The position numbers and the translations under genes are program-made. This document shows, one piece after another, positions 1-8,862 of a stretch of 64,000 nucleotides of DNA. The DNA is from Clostridium yunnanense (GTDB taxonomy: Bacteria > Bacillota > Clostridia > Clostridiales > Clostridiaceae), in contig NZ_JAENHN010000039.1 in the NCBI RefSeq assembly GCF_016595795.1, positions 62,001 through 126,000 on the forward strand. Reading direction: 5' to 3'. The notes under the pieces were generated by a model. The model had not been told where the DNA came from. It worked only from the letters and a program-made list of their open reading frames with translations, and ran no database searches. Positions within the stretch are counted from its first letter, which is position 1, and the number at the start of each line of letters is the position of its first letter.

Positions 1-352
1 ATATATCAACAGTTATAGTGGCTATAGCAATCATATTCATAGGTATGTCTTGGTTTATTGTAAGAACGTTACCCTTCATCTCTGCTATTTTATCTAAAAC
101 CTTAGATAATATTCCAGCCTCGTGGCTCATGCTAACTGCAAGAGTTATTTTTTTTGAATTAATGCCTTCACTCATTGGAAACACATGATCTTTATACTTA
201 TAATAAGCACTTCTACTTATCCCAACTTGCCTTATACCCTCGGTAATATCCTTTACTTCTCCCGTATATAAAAGTTCGTTTACTTTTAAAACCTTTAAAA
301 AGATTTCTGGAATTACTCTTTCACTGATAACATAGTATATATCCCCTGCCAT
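1..352 (-). CDS. pheB: PheB-like ACT domain protein (UPF0735), 3' end outside window
   Basis: Read on the minus strand from ATG at 352, preceded by AAGGTGGGG. About 117 codons are present and the frame runs off the left edge. The protein starts MAGDIYYVISERVIPEIFLK, has a short HTH-like stretch (VGISRSAYYKYKDHVFP), then an ACT fold (ITLAVSMSHEAGILSKVLDK). This is the order in the small PheB/UPF0735 proteins of Firmicutes (about 145 residues), linked by name and neighbourhood to phenylalanine or homoserine metabolism. ACT domains bind amino acids; the true role is not settled. Family call is firm, function is not. Confidence 0.8.
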   Translation of the reverse strand, partial: MAGDIYYVISERVIPEIFLKVLKVNELLYTGEVKDITEGIRQVGISRSAYYKYKDHVFPMSEGINSKKITLAVSMSHEAGILSKVLDKIAEMKGNVLTINQDIPMNMIAIATITVDI

Positions 353-649
353 ATGCCCCACCTTCTTTACATTATATAATTATAATTATAACATATACGG
401 ACGATATTTAACAAAATTCACATAATTATTGGTTGTTACTTTCTATTTTATCAATAAACTTTCTTTTTTTTTATAACATTAACTTTACAAATCTTACATA
501 GGTTTTTAGATTTGATATCTTATTAATATAAACTTAATTAATACTATTTTATTTAATTATACTGAATTTCAAATAATTTTTGTTTATTTTGATAGAAAGC
601 ATTTAATTATACGTATTTATTTTATGAAGAGCTCTTCAGGAGGTAGACT
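353..649. other. AT-rich divergent intergenic region
   Basis: This lies between the divergent pheB-like gene and the ECF sigma gene. It has runs of A/T and one notable site, the perfect 14-bp palindrome at 625-638 directly before the sigma gene's Shine-Dalgarno sequence. I see no gene or riboswitch in it. Confidence 0.6.
625..638. promoter_or_regulatory. Perfect palindrome abutting the RBS of the ECF sigma gene
   Basis: TGAAGAGCTCTTCA is fully self-complementary. Its last base is the first base of the AGGAGGT Shine-Dalgarno sequence of the sigma gene starting at 650. It could be an operator or a small RNA stem limiting translation; neither is shown. Confidence 0.45.
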
Positions 650-1219
650 ATGCACATAGATGAAAATAACTTCATACTCGAATTAAGAAAACACAATAAG
701 AAAGCATTGGATTTCTTATATGATAATTACAAAGGATTAGTATATAAGGTTGTATTAACTGTTTTAAAAGACAGGGCTTCAGAACAGGATATTGAAGAAT
801 GTGTCGCTGACGTATTTATAGGTATTTGGAAAAACATCCTCAAATACGACTCTTCAATAACAAGTTTCAAGAAGTGGCTAATTGCAGTTTCTAAATATAA
901 ATCTATTGATTACTTGAGGAGAAGAACTATCGTTCCTGATTCTGTAGATTTAAACAATGAAGTAACAGATTTTTCAGAGAATATCGAATCTATTATCATA
1001 CAAAAAGAAAATATAGAATCGATAACCAAACTTATAAATAATATGAACGATATAGATCGAAATATTTTTATAAAAAAGTATTTCTTAGACGAAAGTACTG
1101 TTGATATTGCTAATAATCTAAAACTTCCTAGATCCAATATAGATAATAGACTTTCAAGAGGAAGAAAGAATTTAAAAAGAAAATGGTTACAAATTACAGG
1201 AGGCGGAATAAATGAATAA
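650..1219 (+). CDS. ECF-type RNA polymerase sigma factor
   Basis: 189 residues, the usual length of an extracytoplasmic-function sigma factor. Region 2 spans roughly residues 10-90 (EQDIEECVADVFIGIWKN, then a DYLRRR end typical of region 2.4). Region 4 spans about 120-180, with the helix-turn-helix IANNLKLPRSNIDNRLSRGR. The start follows AGGAGGT. The stop overlaps the start of the DUF4179 gene by 8 bases (1212-1219), so the two are translationally coupled. The DUF4179 product is the likely membrane anti-sigma partner. It should direct RNA polymerase to a small stress or envelope regulon; the signal is unknown. Confidence 0.88.
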   Translation: MHIDENNFILELRKHNKKALDFLYDNYKGLVYKVVLTVLKDRASEQDIEECVADVFIGIWKNILKYDSSITSFKKWLIAVSKYKSIDYLRRRTIVPDSVDLNNEVTDFSENIESIIIQKENIESITKLINNMNDIDRNIFIKKYFLDESTVDIANNLKLPRSNIDNRLSRGRKNLKRKWLQITGGGINE

Positions 1220-2513
1220 TACAAGTAAATTTGATGAATCCATCTATAGCTTCTTAAATTATTCTGATTTAGATGAAGATGAATTTGATGATTTTTTATT
1301 AGATGATTTTAAAAGTAAAAAAATTAAAAGAAGATTAAATAAAAAACTCAATAATAACAAAATAAAAACTGCATATATAGCTTCTACTTTAATATTTTTA
1401 AGTTTTACTATTGTATTATTTAATAATTCTGCCTTTGCATCAAGTGTTATACATTCCATAAATACTACAATAAAATCACTTCAAGGTGATTTTGCCAACT
1501 ATGATAAGTTTGGTTCGCCATTAAATGATTCTAGAGTGGATAACGGAATAACTTTAACAATAGATAATATATCTTCTGATGGTAACGAAATATATATAAT
1601 GTATAAAGCCACCGGAGATAAAGACTTTAATAATATCTTTGATCACGGGCTTGGAATATCAGCAAAATTTGCAATAGACGGTTCTGACCCATTATCCTCA
1701 TATAGTTATGGCGAGACTGGCACAATTACTGATGCTAATAATTATTCGGGTATATTAAAAATAGATATGCCTACAAAATCTCTTAAAAAAATATTTTATT
1801 TAAATATGCATGTAGAATCAGTTGGTAATGTGAATGGCAACTGGGACTTTAAATTTAAAATTGATAACACTAATATAAATGCTAGCACAAAAAAATATAA
1901 GATTAATAAAACCATAAATCTTGGTGATAGTAGTTTTAATCTAAAATCCATAGAGATTAATCCTATCTCTACAATAATAAAAATAGATGGAGGTCTTCAG
2001 GATTTTTTCTTACTAGATGATAAAGATAAACTTATAAAATCAAAATCAGGTAACTCAAATAGAATTGATACAACATTAAGTTTTAGAAACTTGATTGATA
2101 TGAATACAAAAACTCTAACTTTTATTCCTTATGGGCACGCTGAGGATTACAATAACTATCCACCTATTATTCACGATATTAAACCAACTCCATTCGAAAT
2201 TACTCAGCAAGGTTTTGGAAGCCTTACAATAAAAGAGTTTCTGTGGACTAACGATACCCTTAGGATAAATTATACTGCTAAAGGTAAACTTCCTCTTATT
2301 CAATCTGAAGGGATATGGCTGATTGATGATAAAGGTGTAGGTTTAATACCTGAAAATCGATTTAACACCCAAATATCAGAGAATAATCAAACTGATTTCT
2401 ATCAGATATATAAAGGAGTATCCAAAGATAAAACATATAGAATTGCATCTTCAAGATTGGACAAATTTTATATTATTGATGAAACTCATAAATTCTCTAT
2501 TGATTTAAAGTAA
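1212..2513 (+). CDS. DUF4179 membrane protein, probable anti-sigma factor
   Basis: 433 residues. A very acidic N-terminus (DEDEFDDFLLDDF near 21-33) and a basic stretch sit on the cytoplasmic side. One transmembrane helix follows at about 53-71, then a roughly 360-residue outside portion rich in beta strands. This fits the DUF4179 layout, commonly encoded next to ECF sigma factors. The start lies inside the sigma gene, preceded by AGGAGG at 1199-1204. No zinc HXXXCXXC anti-sigma motif is present, so sigma binding by the N-terminal segment is inferred from position only. Transcription probably ends at the nested hairpin 2516-2607. Confidence 0.75.
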   Translation: MNNTSKFDESIYSFLNYSDLDEDEFDDFLLDDFKSKKIKRRLNKKLNNNKIKTAYIASTLIFLSFTIVLFNNSAFASSVIHSINTTIKSLQGDFANYDKFGSPLNDSRVDNGITLTIDNISSDGNEIYIMYKATGDKDFNNIFDHGLGISAKFAIDGSDPLSSYSYGETGTITDANNYSGILKIDMPTKSLKKIFYLNMHVESVGNVNGNWDFKFKIDNTNINASTKKYKINKTINLGDSSFNLKSIEINPISTIIKIDGGLQDFFLLDDKDKLIKSKSGNSNRIDTTLSFRNLIDMNTKTLTFIPYGHAEDYNNYPPIIHDIKPTPFEITQQGFGSLTIKEFLWTNDTLRINYTAKGKLPLIQSEGIWLIDDKGVGLIPENRFNTQISENNQTDFYQIYKGVSKDKTYRIASSRLDKFYIIDETHKFSIDLK

Positions 2514-2515
2514 AT

Positions 2516-2607
2516 AAGAACTCGTAAGTTTTAAAAATGTACTACTTCAATCCCAAAGCCATCTTCCATAATGAAGCAGTACATCTATATAATTCTTACG
2601 AGTTCTT
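2516..2607. repeat. Nested double hairpin after the DUF4179 gene (hairpin family A, copy 1)
   Basis: Outer arms AAGAACTCGTAAG (2516-2528) and CTTACGAGTTCTT (2595-2607) pair over all 13 bases. Inside, ATGTACTACTTCA (2537-2549) pairs with TGAAGCAGTACAT (2572-2584) with one mismatch. It begins two bases after the stop of the plus-strand gene and lies downstream of the minus-strand small genes, so it may terminate both. The inner stem belongs to a family found at seven sites in this window. Confidence 0.75.
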
Positions 2608-2702
2608 TACCTTTAAAGTTAGTTAAAATTGAGACGCTTATCAGCATCTAAATTAATCTCTACCTGTCAGCTACACATCTCTTATTTGAGTGTAGAACAT
2701 AC

Positions 2703-2792
2703 TTAGTAAATTATAAAATAATAATAAGCAGCTATAACAAAAGTGGCTAAAACATTAAGTGATATATTGATTAATACTTTAAGACTGGACAT
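2703..2792 (-). CDS. 29-residue hydrophobic peptide gene
   Basis: Starts at ATG 2792-2790 behind a strong GGAGGT and encodes MSSLKVLINISLNVLATFVI followed by AAYYYFIIY. It has one transmembrane helix and an aromatic tail. It is the last of three minus-strand genes after a LytTR regulator and a 95-residue membrane protein. The strong ribosome site, clean single-helix composition and position argue for a real gene. It lacks the Cys of a thiolactone AgrD-type signal. No family recognised. Confidence 0.5.
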   Translation of the reverse strand: MSSLKVLINISLNVLATFVIAAYYYFIIY

Positions 2793-2854
2793 TTTTACCT
2801 CCATTTTTCAATACAAAAATTAGTTCAAATAACTATTTAGAAATATTAGTTTAT

Positions 2855-3142
2855 CTATTCACCAAAGCAAACGCCTATTAAGGCATTTACTAATCCATAT
2901 AATATTCCATAACTAATATAACTGAGATTGTAATTATCATATATTTCACTTATTAATATAAAAGTACCTATAAAAACAATCCCACTGTATAAGTTCTTTC
3001 TTTTAAGTTTACTTGTGAAATTTTGAATAGGAACAAACAATTTCAACATACTCTTATTTAATGAGGAAAATATTATAGAAAAAATAACTGTTGAAATTAT
3101 TACTGTAATTAATAACTTAAGACTTAAGCTTAGCACTTCCAT
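2855..3142 (-). CDS. Small hydrophobic membrane protein, unknown
   Basis: 95 residues starting at ATG 3142, six bases after AGAGGT. Three hydrophobic segments lie at about 6-28, 52-66 and 74-92. A basic loop (KSMLKLFVPIQNFTSKLKRK) falls between the first two. It is far shorter than AgrB (about 200 residues) and has no visible protease residues. It lies between a LytTR response regulator and a 29-residue membrane peptide, all on one strand, so a role in a small signalling or immunity unit is possible. I do not recognise the family. Confidence 0.6.
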   Translation of the reverse strand: MEVLSLSLKLLITVIISTVIFSIIFSSLNKSMLKLFVPIQNFTSKLKRKNLYSGIVFIGTFILISEIYDNYNLSYISYGILYGLVNALIGVCFGE

Positions 3143-3343
3143 ATTGTACCTCTTAATCTTTTAATTTTACCTACACCATAAGAATACTAACTTAATACTA
3201 TCAAATTAATATAGGTATTACTGTCTGTATATACTGAAACATCTAATTTTACTTCTAAATAGATCATAATCTATATATAGTTAAATTTATAATTTTTTGC
3301 ATTTTCAGTCCATATTTAAATATAATATTGGTTCTTATATAAC

Positions 3344-4081
3344 TTACTTATCAAATTTCAATTTTTCTAATAACTCTTTTGTATAAGTTTTTGATAAATA
3401 ACACGTTTGTCCATTCTTCATGTAAATGAGCTTTTCTTTTTTATTTACTAACTCAATGTTATCTATATTCACAACAAAAGACTTATGGCACTTAATAAAT
3501 CTTTCATCTAAACATTCCTCTACATCCTTTAACTTACTATAAAACTCTTTACATCTATTAATACAATTAACTTTTAGTTTATTTTTAATGATTGTAGTTT
3601 CAAAGAATAGTATGTCTTTGAATTCAATTTTTGTTATAGACCTACCATCTTTTATTATAAAAAACTTTTTATCTTCTTCTCCATTATTAGATCTTTTTTC
3701 TATCTTTATTAAAGCGTCATTTAGCTCCTTAAATAGGCTATCTCTCGAATCTTTAATTATGTAGTCAAAGGCTTCTACCTTATATTTAAATGTTAAGTAG
3801 GCAAGTTCCGAATGACTAGTGATAAATATTAAGTAAGATTGTAGGTCCTTATTCCTTATTTTATCCGCCAATTCTATTCCGTTTATATCAGAATTAAGAT
3901 CTACGTCTAATATGTACAACTTAACTTCTGAACTTTCATCAACAATCTTTAAAACATCGTAAGGATTATCTGTAGACATATAAACTCTCATATCTAGATC
4001 ATTTTCTTTTATTATATAATCTATATTCCTCAATATATCTATTCTTTGCTTTTCATCATCTTCACATAATATTATATTCAT
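3344..4081 (-). CDS. LytTR-family response regulator (AgrA-like)
   Basis: 245 residues. The receiver domain covers about 1-125, with the acidic pair EDD near residue 8, the phosphoacceptor Asp59 in LYILDVDL, and the switch Lys in DYIIKDS. A LytTR DNA-binding domain covers about 140-240 (FFIIKDGRSITKIEFKDILF, then CHKSFVVNIDNI). AgrA/VirR relatives control peptide-signalled virulence or bacteriocin genes. No histidine kinase is adjacent, unlike most members. The site before the ATG is weak (GGTG about 13 bases upstream). The palindrome at 4120-4136 lies 38 bases upstream and could be an operator. Confidence 0.85.
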   Translation of the reverse strand: MNIILCEDDEKQRIDILRNIDYIIKENDLDMRVYMSTDNPYDVLKIVDESSEVKLYILDVDLNSDINGIELADKIRNKDLQSYLIFITSHSELAYLTFKYKVEAFDYIIKDSRDSLFKELNDALIKIEKRSNNGEEDKKFFIIKDGRSITKIEFKDILFFETTIIKNKLKVNCINRCKEFYSKLKDVEECLDERFIKCHKSFVVNIDNIELVNKKEKLIYMKNGQTCYLSKTYTKELLEKLKFDK

Positions 4082-4580
4082 ATACTTTATTCACCAGCCT
4101 TTCCTGCAATCTCAATTTGAATACTGTTACAGTATTTAACTCAAAGAACTAAAGCCACCTGTTACTTATATTCCCATAGCTTACCTGCATGATTTCTGCT
4201 GATACATCATAAATTAATCAAGAAAACAGCAAACAAGTACTTATCTTTAAATTAACAACATGTAGTTTTATTAGCACCAAACCAATACAATTATATTAAT
4301 AATCTTATTATATGTAAATATATGTTACAAATTCCATCATCTTTAATAAACCAAAACACTATCATTAAAATTTACAAGCTGCTCCCCTTAGCTTCAATCG
4401 TATTTAATAAATTTCAACAATAAGTTTAAACACAAGCTTAATCTAACTCTGCAATTTATTTATAAATACTGTGATATAATTATAGGGTTTCATTTCACCA
4501 GAACCCGTGAGAGTTTTAAAAATATATACTGGTTCGAACTGATACATCTTTATTATGATTTTTCATGAGAGGAGAATTAT
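4082..4580. other. Divergent intergenic region before the MATE gene
   Basis: 499 bases. It holds the palindrome at 4120-4136, a TATAAT-like hexamer at 4475-4480 suited to the plus strand but lacking a good -35, and at about 4510-4560 a degenerate right half of hairpin family A (GAGAGTTTT, then a TGATACATC end). A very similar TCGAA-TGATACATCTTTA stretch is found at about 13713-13735. No gene seen. Confidence 0.5.
4120..4136. promoter_or_regulatory. Palindrome upstream of the LytTR regulator gene
   Basis: AATACTG TTA CAGTATT has perfect 7-base arms with a 3-base centre. It lies 38 bases before the regulator's start. It could be an operator for autoregulation. LytTR proteins usually bind direct repeats rather than a palindrome, so another protein is equally possible. 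Confidence 0.35.
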
Positions 4581-5930
4581 ATGAAAATATATAAAAACAC
4601 TATTATAGACGTATTGAATATAGCCTTACCTGCAGTAGGAGAAATGATTCTATATATGATGATTGGTGTATTTGACACTATGATGGTAGGAAAATATGGT
4701 GGTAACTTAGCTGTAAGTAGTGTAGGCCTTGGCAGTGAAATAATATATACATTTTCTAATATACTTGTTGCAAATGGAATATCAATAGGTATATCCTCTT
4801 TGGTTGCAAGAAAAATAGGGGCTAATAAATTTGACATGGCGGAAGAGTATGCAACTTTGGGTTTTTTAACCTCAATAATAATATCGATATGTGTTTTTGC
4901 CTTTCTTTTCTTTAGTTCCTCACTACTGTTTAGAATAGTAGGTGCAGAGGAAAGCATCATACATCTGGGTACTCCTTATATGAAGATAGCATCTATAGGC
5001 ATTACCTTTAATATGTTTATGAATAGCCTCAACGCTTCCTTAAGAGGCTCTGGGAATACGAAGACCCCTTTAATAGCCTCTATAATAATAAATATAATAA
5101 ATATATCTTTAGATTATATTTTAATATTTGGCAAATTCGGCATACGTCCTATGGGAATTACAGGAGCTGCAATCGCAACTACTTCTGCACAAATTATAGG
5201 CTTTATATTTATACTATTTTATATGTATAGGTACTCTGAAATAAAAGTTAGAATTAAGTATATAAGGCAATTAAACTTTTCCATGTTCAAAAGCCTTATG
5301 ACTTTATCCATTCCATCTGCACTTCAAGAAGGTGCTTTTAGTATAAGCAGACTTTTAAGTAATTTCTTTATAGTTTCCTTAGGAAGCTTTGCTTTCGCAG
5401 CTAATCAAATAACAACCTCCATAGAATCAATATCCTTTATGCCAGGTTGGGGTTTTGCTGTTGCAGCTACATCCTTAGTTGGAAAAAAAATTGGCGAAAA
5501 AGACTATAAAAAAGCCAAAGAATATGCTTATTGTTCTATATTTTTAGCCGCACTTATTATGCTAATCTGCTCAATACTATTTTTAGTTATACCTAGATTT
5601 TTAGTATCCCTATTTATAAACTCAAGTGAAAGGATTGTTATAAATGAAGCTATTATTTGTCTCATGGTAGCCGCAATAGAGCAGCCCTTTATGGCTTTAT
5701 CTATGGTTGCAGGAGGGATATTAAAAGGTTCTGGCGATACTAAGACACCTTTTAAAGTATCTATGTTCTCCAGTTGGGTCATTAGACTTCCTTTAATGTT
5801 CATTGCAATTTATATCCTTAAACTACCTGTTATGTACGCTTGGGTAATCACAGGTATACAGTGGGTAATTGATGGTTCAATAATCTTCATACTGTTTCGA
5901 AGACGTTTTAGTGAGTTACCTAGCCTATAA
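4581..5930 (+). CDS. MATE-family multidrug efflux transporter
   Basis: 449 residues with about 12 hydrophobic segments in two homologous halves. Each half has a start like PAVGEMILYMMIGVFDTMMVGKYG and an internal LNASLRGSGNTKTP or AGGILKGSGDTKTP, the repeated signature of MatE domains. It exports drugs or metabolites in exchange for Na+ or H+ across the cell membrane. Start follows GAGAGGAG with correct spacing. It is a single-gene unit closed by the terminator at 5942-5981. The substrate cannot be told from sequence. Confidence 0.88.
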   Translation: MKIYKNTIIDVLNIALPAVGEMILYMMIGVFDTMMVGKYGGNLAVSSVGLGSEIIYTFSNILVANGISIGISSLVARKIGANKFDMAEEYATLGFLTSIIISICVFAFLFFSSSLLFRIVGAEESIIHLGTPYMKIASIGITFNMFMNSLNASLRGSGNTKTPLIASIIINIINISLDYILIFGKFGIRPMGITGAAIATTSAQIIGFIFILFYMYRYSEIKVRIKYIRQLNFSMFKSLMTLSIPSALQEGAFSISRLLSNFFIVSLGSFAFAANQITTSIESISFMPGWGFAVAATSLVGKKIGEKDYKKAKEYAYCSIFLAALIMLICSILFLVIPRFLVSLFINSSERIVINEAIICLMVAAIEQPFMALSMVAGGILKGSGDTKTPFKVSMFSSWVIRLPLMFIAIYILKLPVMYAWVITGIQWVIDGSIIFILFRRRFSELPSL

Positions 5931-5941
5931 TCAACCTAAAG

Positions 5942-5981
5942 AAAAAGCATCCTAAAAATATTTATTTCTAGGATGCTTTTT
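5942..5981. terminator. Rho-independent terminator, bidirectional
   Basis: AAAAAGCATCCTA (5942-5954) pairs with TAGGATGCTTTTT (5969-5981). T or A runs on both sides suit the MATE gene on the plus strand and the small gene on the minus strand. Confidence 0.85.
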
Positions 5982-5997
5982 TCATTGATTTTAGTAG

Positions 5998-6210
5998 TCA
6001 ACCATTTTTAGTTCCAACAAGTTTTTTGTATATAGAATATATTCCAGAGACAATGATACCGAGTACTCCACCTAATGCAAATCCTAGAGGAAGATTACTT
6101 ATAAAAAAACCTATAATCAGTCCAGTAGTAGTACCAGCTCCTATTCCATAGGCTAAATATCTTATATCATCATCTGTAACTGATAAAAGTTCTTTTAATT
6201 TCCTTTCCAT
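5998..6210 (-). CDS. Small two-helix membrane protein, unknown
   Basis: 70 residues from ATG at 6210, chosen because AGGAG lies 7 bases upstream; an in-frame GTG at 6216 is too close to that site. A charged N-terminus (MERKLKELLSVTDDDIRY) is followed by two glycine-rich helices at about 19-37 and 42-60 and a basic tail. The glycine patterns are those of helix-packing or phage-holin-like small proteins, but no family is recognised. Confidence 0.6.
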   Translation of the reverse strand: MERKLKELLSVTDDDIRYLAYGIGAGTTTGLIIGFFISNLPLGFALGGVLGIIVSGIYSIYKKLVGTKNG

Positions 6211-6473
6211 AAACACTCTCCTCTAGATCTCTATAAGTTGAAAAACAAAAATACTCCAACTCCCCTTGGATATCTTAGCTTTTTAAAACTAACTCTTATT
6301 GTATCAAAAATAGCAAATACAACTTTTCTGTATAAAACCCATTATCTCTTTTAATGAAATTTTAGTTGGTGTAGCTAAAATTCTGTATTTAATTCATCAT
6401 ATATATAGACGTAGCAAAGACACTAAAAGTTTCATCACTTTCGTATTATTAACAAAATATTAACAAATATATT

Positions 6474-8144
6474 TTAATCTATTAAGTTGGTAAACATCTT
6501 CACACCTACAGTACTTAGTATTTTATATAATGCAATATTTAATACCAAAGTTACTAATGCCAAAACAAAATATGATATTAAATAATTAGCACCTATAAAT
6601 ATAGTAGCTACTGCTCCAACTCCACCTATCACTAAGCCAATAAGCATACATTTCAATGGATTTAAGTTTTGTTTCACCGCTTTTTGTTCATCATCCCAAA
6701 CAAGCTTTGGTGACTGCAGATCAATCAATATTCCCAGCATTGAAAACAAAAATATCTCTAATATTGCTAGAATGAATATCAATAATAGTAAAGTAATCGG
6801 CACACCAACAACTATACCTGCTATCATAAATATAATTACTAACACACTGTTTATTAGCACTGAAGTTAGTACTTTAGCCATGATTTGAGTCATAAAACTT
6901 ACAGGCAAGAACTTTGAGATATAAATATTATCTCCCTCTCTTGAGATTGAAGTTGATGCTGTAGGATTTGTTGCTGTAAAGAAAATAATAACTGCAAAAG
7001 CTACTCCGATTATTATATTAAAACTATGTCTATCTGCTAGCACTGATTTAGTAGCTTCAGTTACTCCACCTATTCCACCTTGAGCAATCATAGGCATTGC
7101 AAGAGCTACCGGTATAACTACTATAGTTGAAATACAATTTAGAAGATATGCTGGTGTTCTAAATAAAAGTAAAAGTTCTTTGTTAAACCAAGTCATAAGC
7201 TGAGATTTTTCTCTAGTACTCTTATCTAAAGCTTCTTTCTTTAATTCTTTTCTACCACCAAAACTTTCAGAATTTCCAACAGCACCCTTAAGATATAATT
7301 TATCAGCAACAATTATAAATATAACTAATGCTAATGCATTAATCAATACGAATAAAACCAGGTTAATAGCCATCTTTGAAGGGGTTTCCGCTATTGTGGC
7401 ATATGTTCCTATTTTTGCAGTTATAAAAAAGTTCGAAAGACCTGCTACTGCTGAATTCTTGTTTGCAATTAGATTGTTTAAAAATTGCTGTACATCACCA
7501 GATGAGCCTGCCCTTGATCCTAAAGTATTTGAAAAGATATTTATTCCTACAGCTATAAATATAGCTATTAGACCTGTCACAACTCTAAAAGCATCTTTAT
7601 GCTTTGCAAGATTTGTGAATCTCATAAGCAGCATAGCTATAAGTGAGCAGTACGTCACTGGCAATATAGGTAGAAGTATAAAACATATTATAGAAACTAA
7701 ATAGAATCCTATGCCTGCTCCAGTCTTAAAGCCATATATACCTATTGCTGGCAATAATATAAATACTTGTATCATATACTGATATATTATTACTGTTATA
7801 AATTTAGCCAAAGATATCTCATGTGCTTTAAATGGAAGTGGTAGCACAAAATCTATATCTTTTGAGAAATAAAAAATACTAATTACAGACATTATTCCAA
7901 ATATAAATATTACTACAGAAATTATATTATATGACATACCAATTAGAAGCCCTTCTTGATTAAGCTGATGAAGAACTTCGAATATACCAAAGGTCATTCC
8001 TCCAATACCAAACATTATCATTGGTACAGTAAATAATAAAATTAATGCATTTACTATCTTAGAATTAGCTTTCCTCTTACCTCTTCTTGTATTTCCAAAG
8101 CCTGTTTTCAAGAATATCTTTGTTAATAATAGTACTCTATTCAT
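6474..8144 (-). CDS. ABC exporter permease (ABC-2 type)
   Basis: 556 residues with 12 or so hydrophobic segments. The gene overlaps its ATPase gene by 8 bases (8137-8144), so the two are coupled. The length and the pattern of long hydrophobic blocks around a central soluble loop (KELKKEALDKSTREKSQLMT) suit the large ABC-2-like exporter permeases of Firmicutes. It forms the membrane channel; the substrate is unknown. The start is ATG 8144, with GGAGATGA upstream inside the ATPase gene. Confidence 0.8.
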   Translation of the reverse strand: MNRVLLLTKIFLKTGFGNTRRGKRKANSKIVNALILLFTVPMIMFGIGGMTFGIFEVLHQLNQEGLLIGMSYNIISVVIFIFGIMSVISIFYFSKDIDFVLPLPFKAHEISLAKFITVIIYQYMIQVFILLPAIGIYGFKTGAGIGFYLVSIICFILLPILPVTYCSLIAMLLMRFTNLAKHKDAFRVVTGLIAIFIAVGINIFSNTLGSRAGSSGDVQQFLNNLIANKNSAVAGLSNFFITAKIGTYATIAETPSKMAINLVLFVLINALALVIFIIVADKLYLKGAVGNSESFGGRKELKKEALDKSTREKSQLMTWFNKELLLLFRTPAYLLNCISTIVVIPVALAMPMIAQGGIGGVTEATKSVLADRHSFNIIIGVAFAVIIFFTATNPTASTSISREGDNIYISKFLPVSFMTQIMAKVLTSVLINSVLVIIFMIAGIVVGVPITLLLLIFILAILEIFLFSMLGILIDLQSPKLVWDDEQKAVKQNLNPLKCMLIGLVIGGVGAVATIFIGANYLISYFVLALVTLVLNIALYKILSTVGVKMFTNLID

Positions 8145-8862
8145 TTTCAGTCATCTCCAAGAACATCTGCTCTAAGGACTCATTAGTTTTAAAATGCTCT
8201 TTCATCTCAGTTAAAGTTCCACAGAACAGTATTTTTCCTTTATTTATAATCGCTACTCTATCACAGACTTTTTCAGCCACATCTAGTACATGTGTTGAAA
8301 AGAATACACTTTTACCTGAGTTTGTGTGTTCTCTCATCATTTCTTTTAATATATATGCAGATTTCGGATCTAGGCCCGTAAGAGGTTCATCTAATATCCA
8401 CACTTCAGGATCATGTATTAATGCTCCCATAAGCACTATCTTCTGCCTCATACCATGAGAATATGATTGTATCTGATCAGTAAGTGCTGTAGACATCTCA
8501 AATCTCTTCGAAAGCTCCTCAATCTTTTTCTTTCTCTGCTCCTTTGGAACATTATAAACGTCAGCCATAAAGTTTAGGTATTCTATACCCTTTAATCTCA
8601 AAAACATATCTGGACTATCTGGTACATAAGCAAAATGCTTTTTAGCTTCTAAAGGATTATCAGTTATACTTATTCCATTTATTTTTACATCCCCTTTACT
8701 TGGAGCTATTATTCCAGTTATCATTTTTATAGTAGTAGTCTTACCTGCACCATTGGGACCTAGAAATCCAAATATCTCGCCATCATTTATCTTAATATCT
8801 ATACTGTCTACAGCATTATTTATCTTGTTGTAGCTCTTAGAAACATTCATTATTTCAATCAT
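8137..8862 (-). CDS. ABC transporter ATP-binding protein
   Basis: 241 residues, a complete nucleotide-binding domain. Walker A is GPNGAGKTT (about 35-43), the signature is SHGMRQK in place of the usual LSGGQ, and Walker B is VWILDEPLTGLDP. The H-loop lies in FSTHVLDVAEKVCD. It powers the permease encoded just downstream. AAGGAGGAG precedes the ATG at 8862. The subfamily with the YSHGM signature is typical of export systems for antibiotics, peptides or Na+. Confidence 0.9.
   Translation of the reverse strand: MIEIMNVSKSYNKINNAVDSIDIKINDGEIFGFLGPNGAGKTTTIKMITGIIAPSKGDVKINGISITDNPLEAKKHFAYVPDSPDMFLRLKGIEYLNFMADVYNVPKEQRKKKIEELSKRFEMSTALTDQIQSYSHGMRQKIVLMGALIHDPEVWILDEPLTGLDPKSAYILKEMMREHTNSGKSVFFSTHVLDVAEKVCDRVAIINKGKILFCGTLTEMKEHFKTNESLEQMFLEMTENE

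Noticed and set aside
371-391. PerR/Fur-type box upstream of the pheB-like gene
   Set aside because: The stretch is a simple ATTATA repeat; in this AT-rich DNA such matches are expected by chance.
2703-2792. 29-residue peptide as an AgrD-type thiolactone signal
   Set aside because: No Cys, no AgrB-sized protein nearby. Kept as an unknown small membrane peptide.
4082-4580. Riboswitch (cyclic di-GMP or guanidine type) before the MATE gene
   Set aside because: No matching conserved core was found; the only structure is a degenerate hairpin-repeat end.
6357-6382. Terminator after the ABC permease gene
   Set aside because: AATTTTAG/CTAAAATT is weak and AT-only, about 90 bases from the stop; not enough to call.
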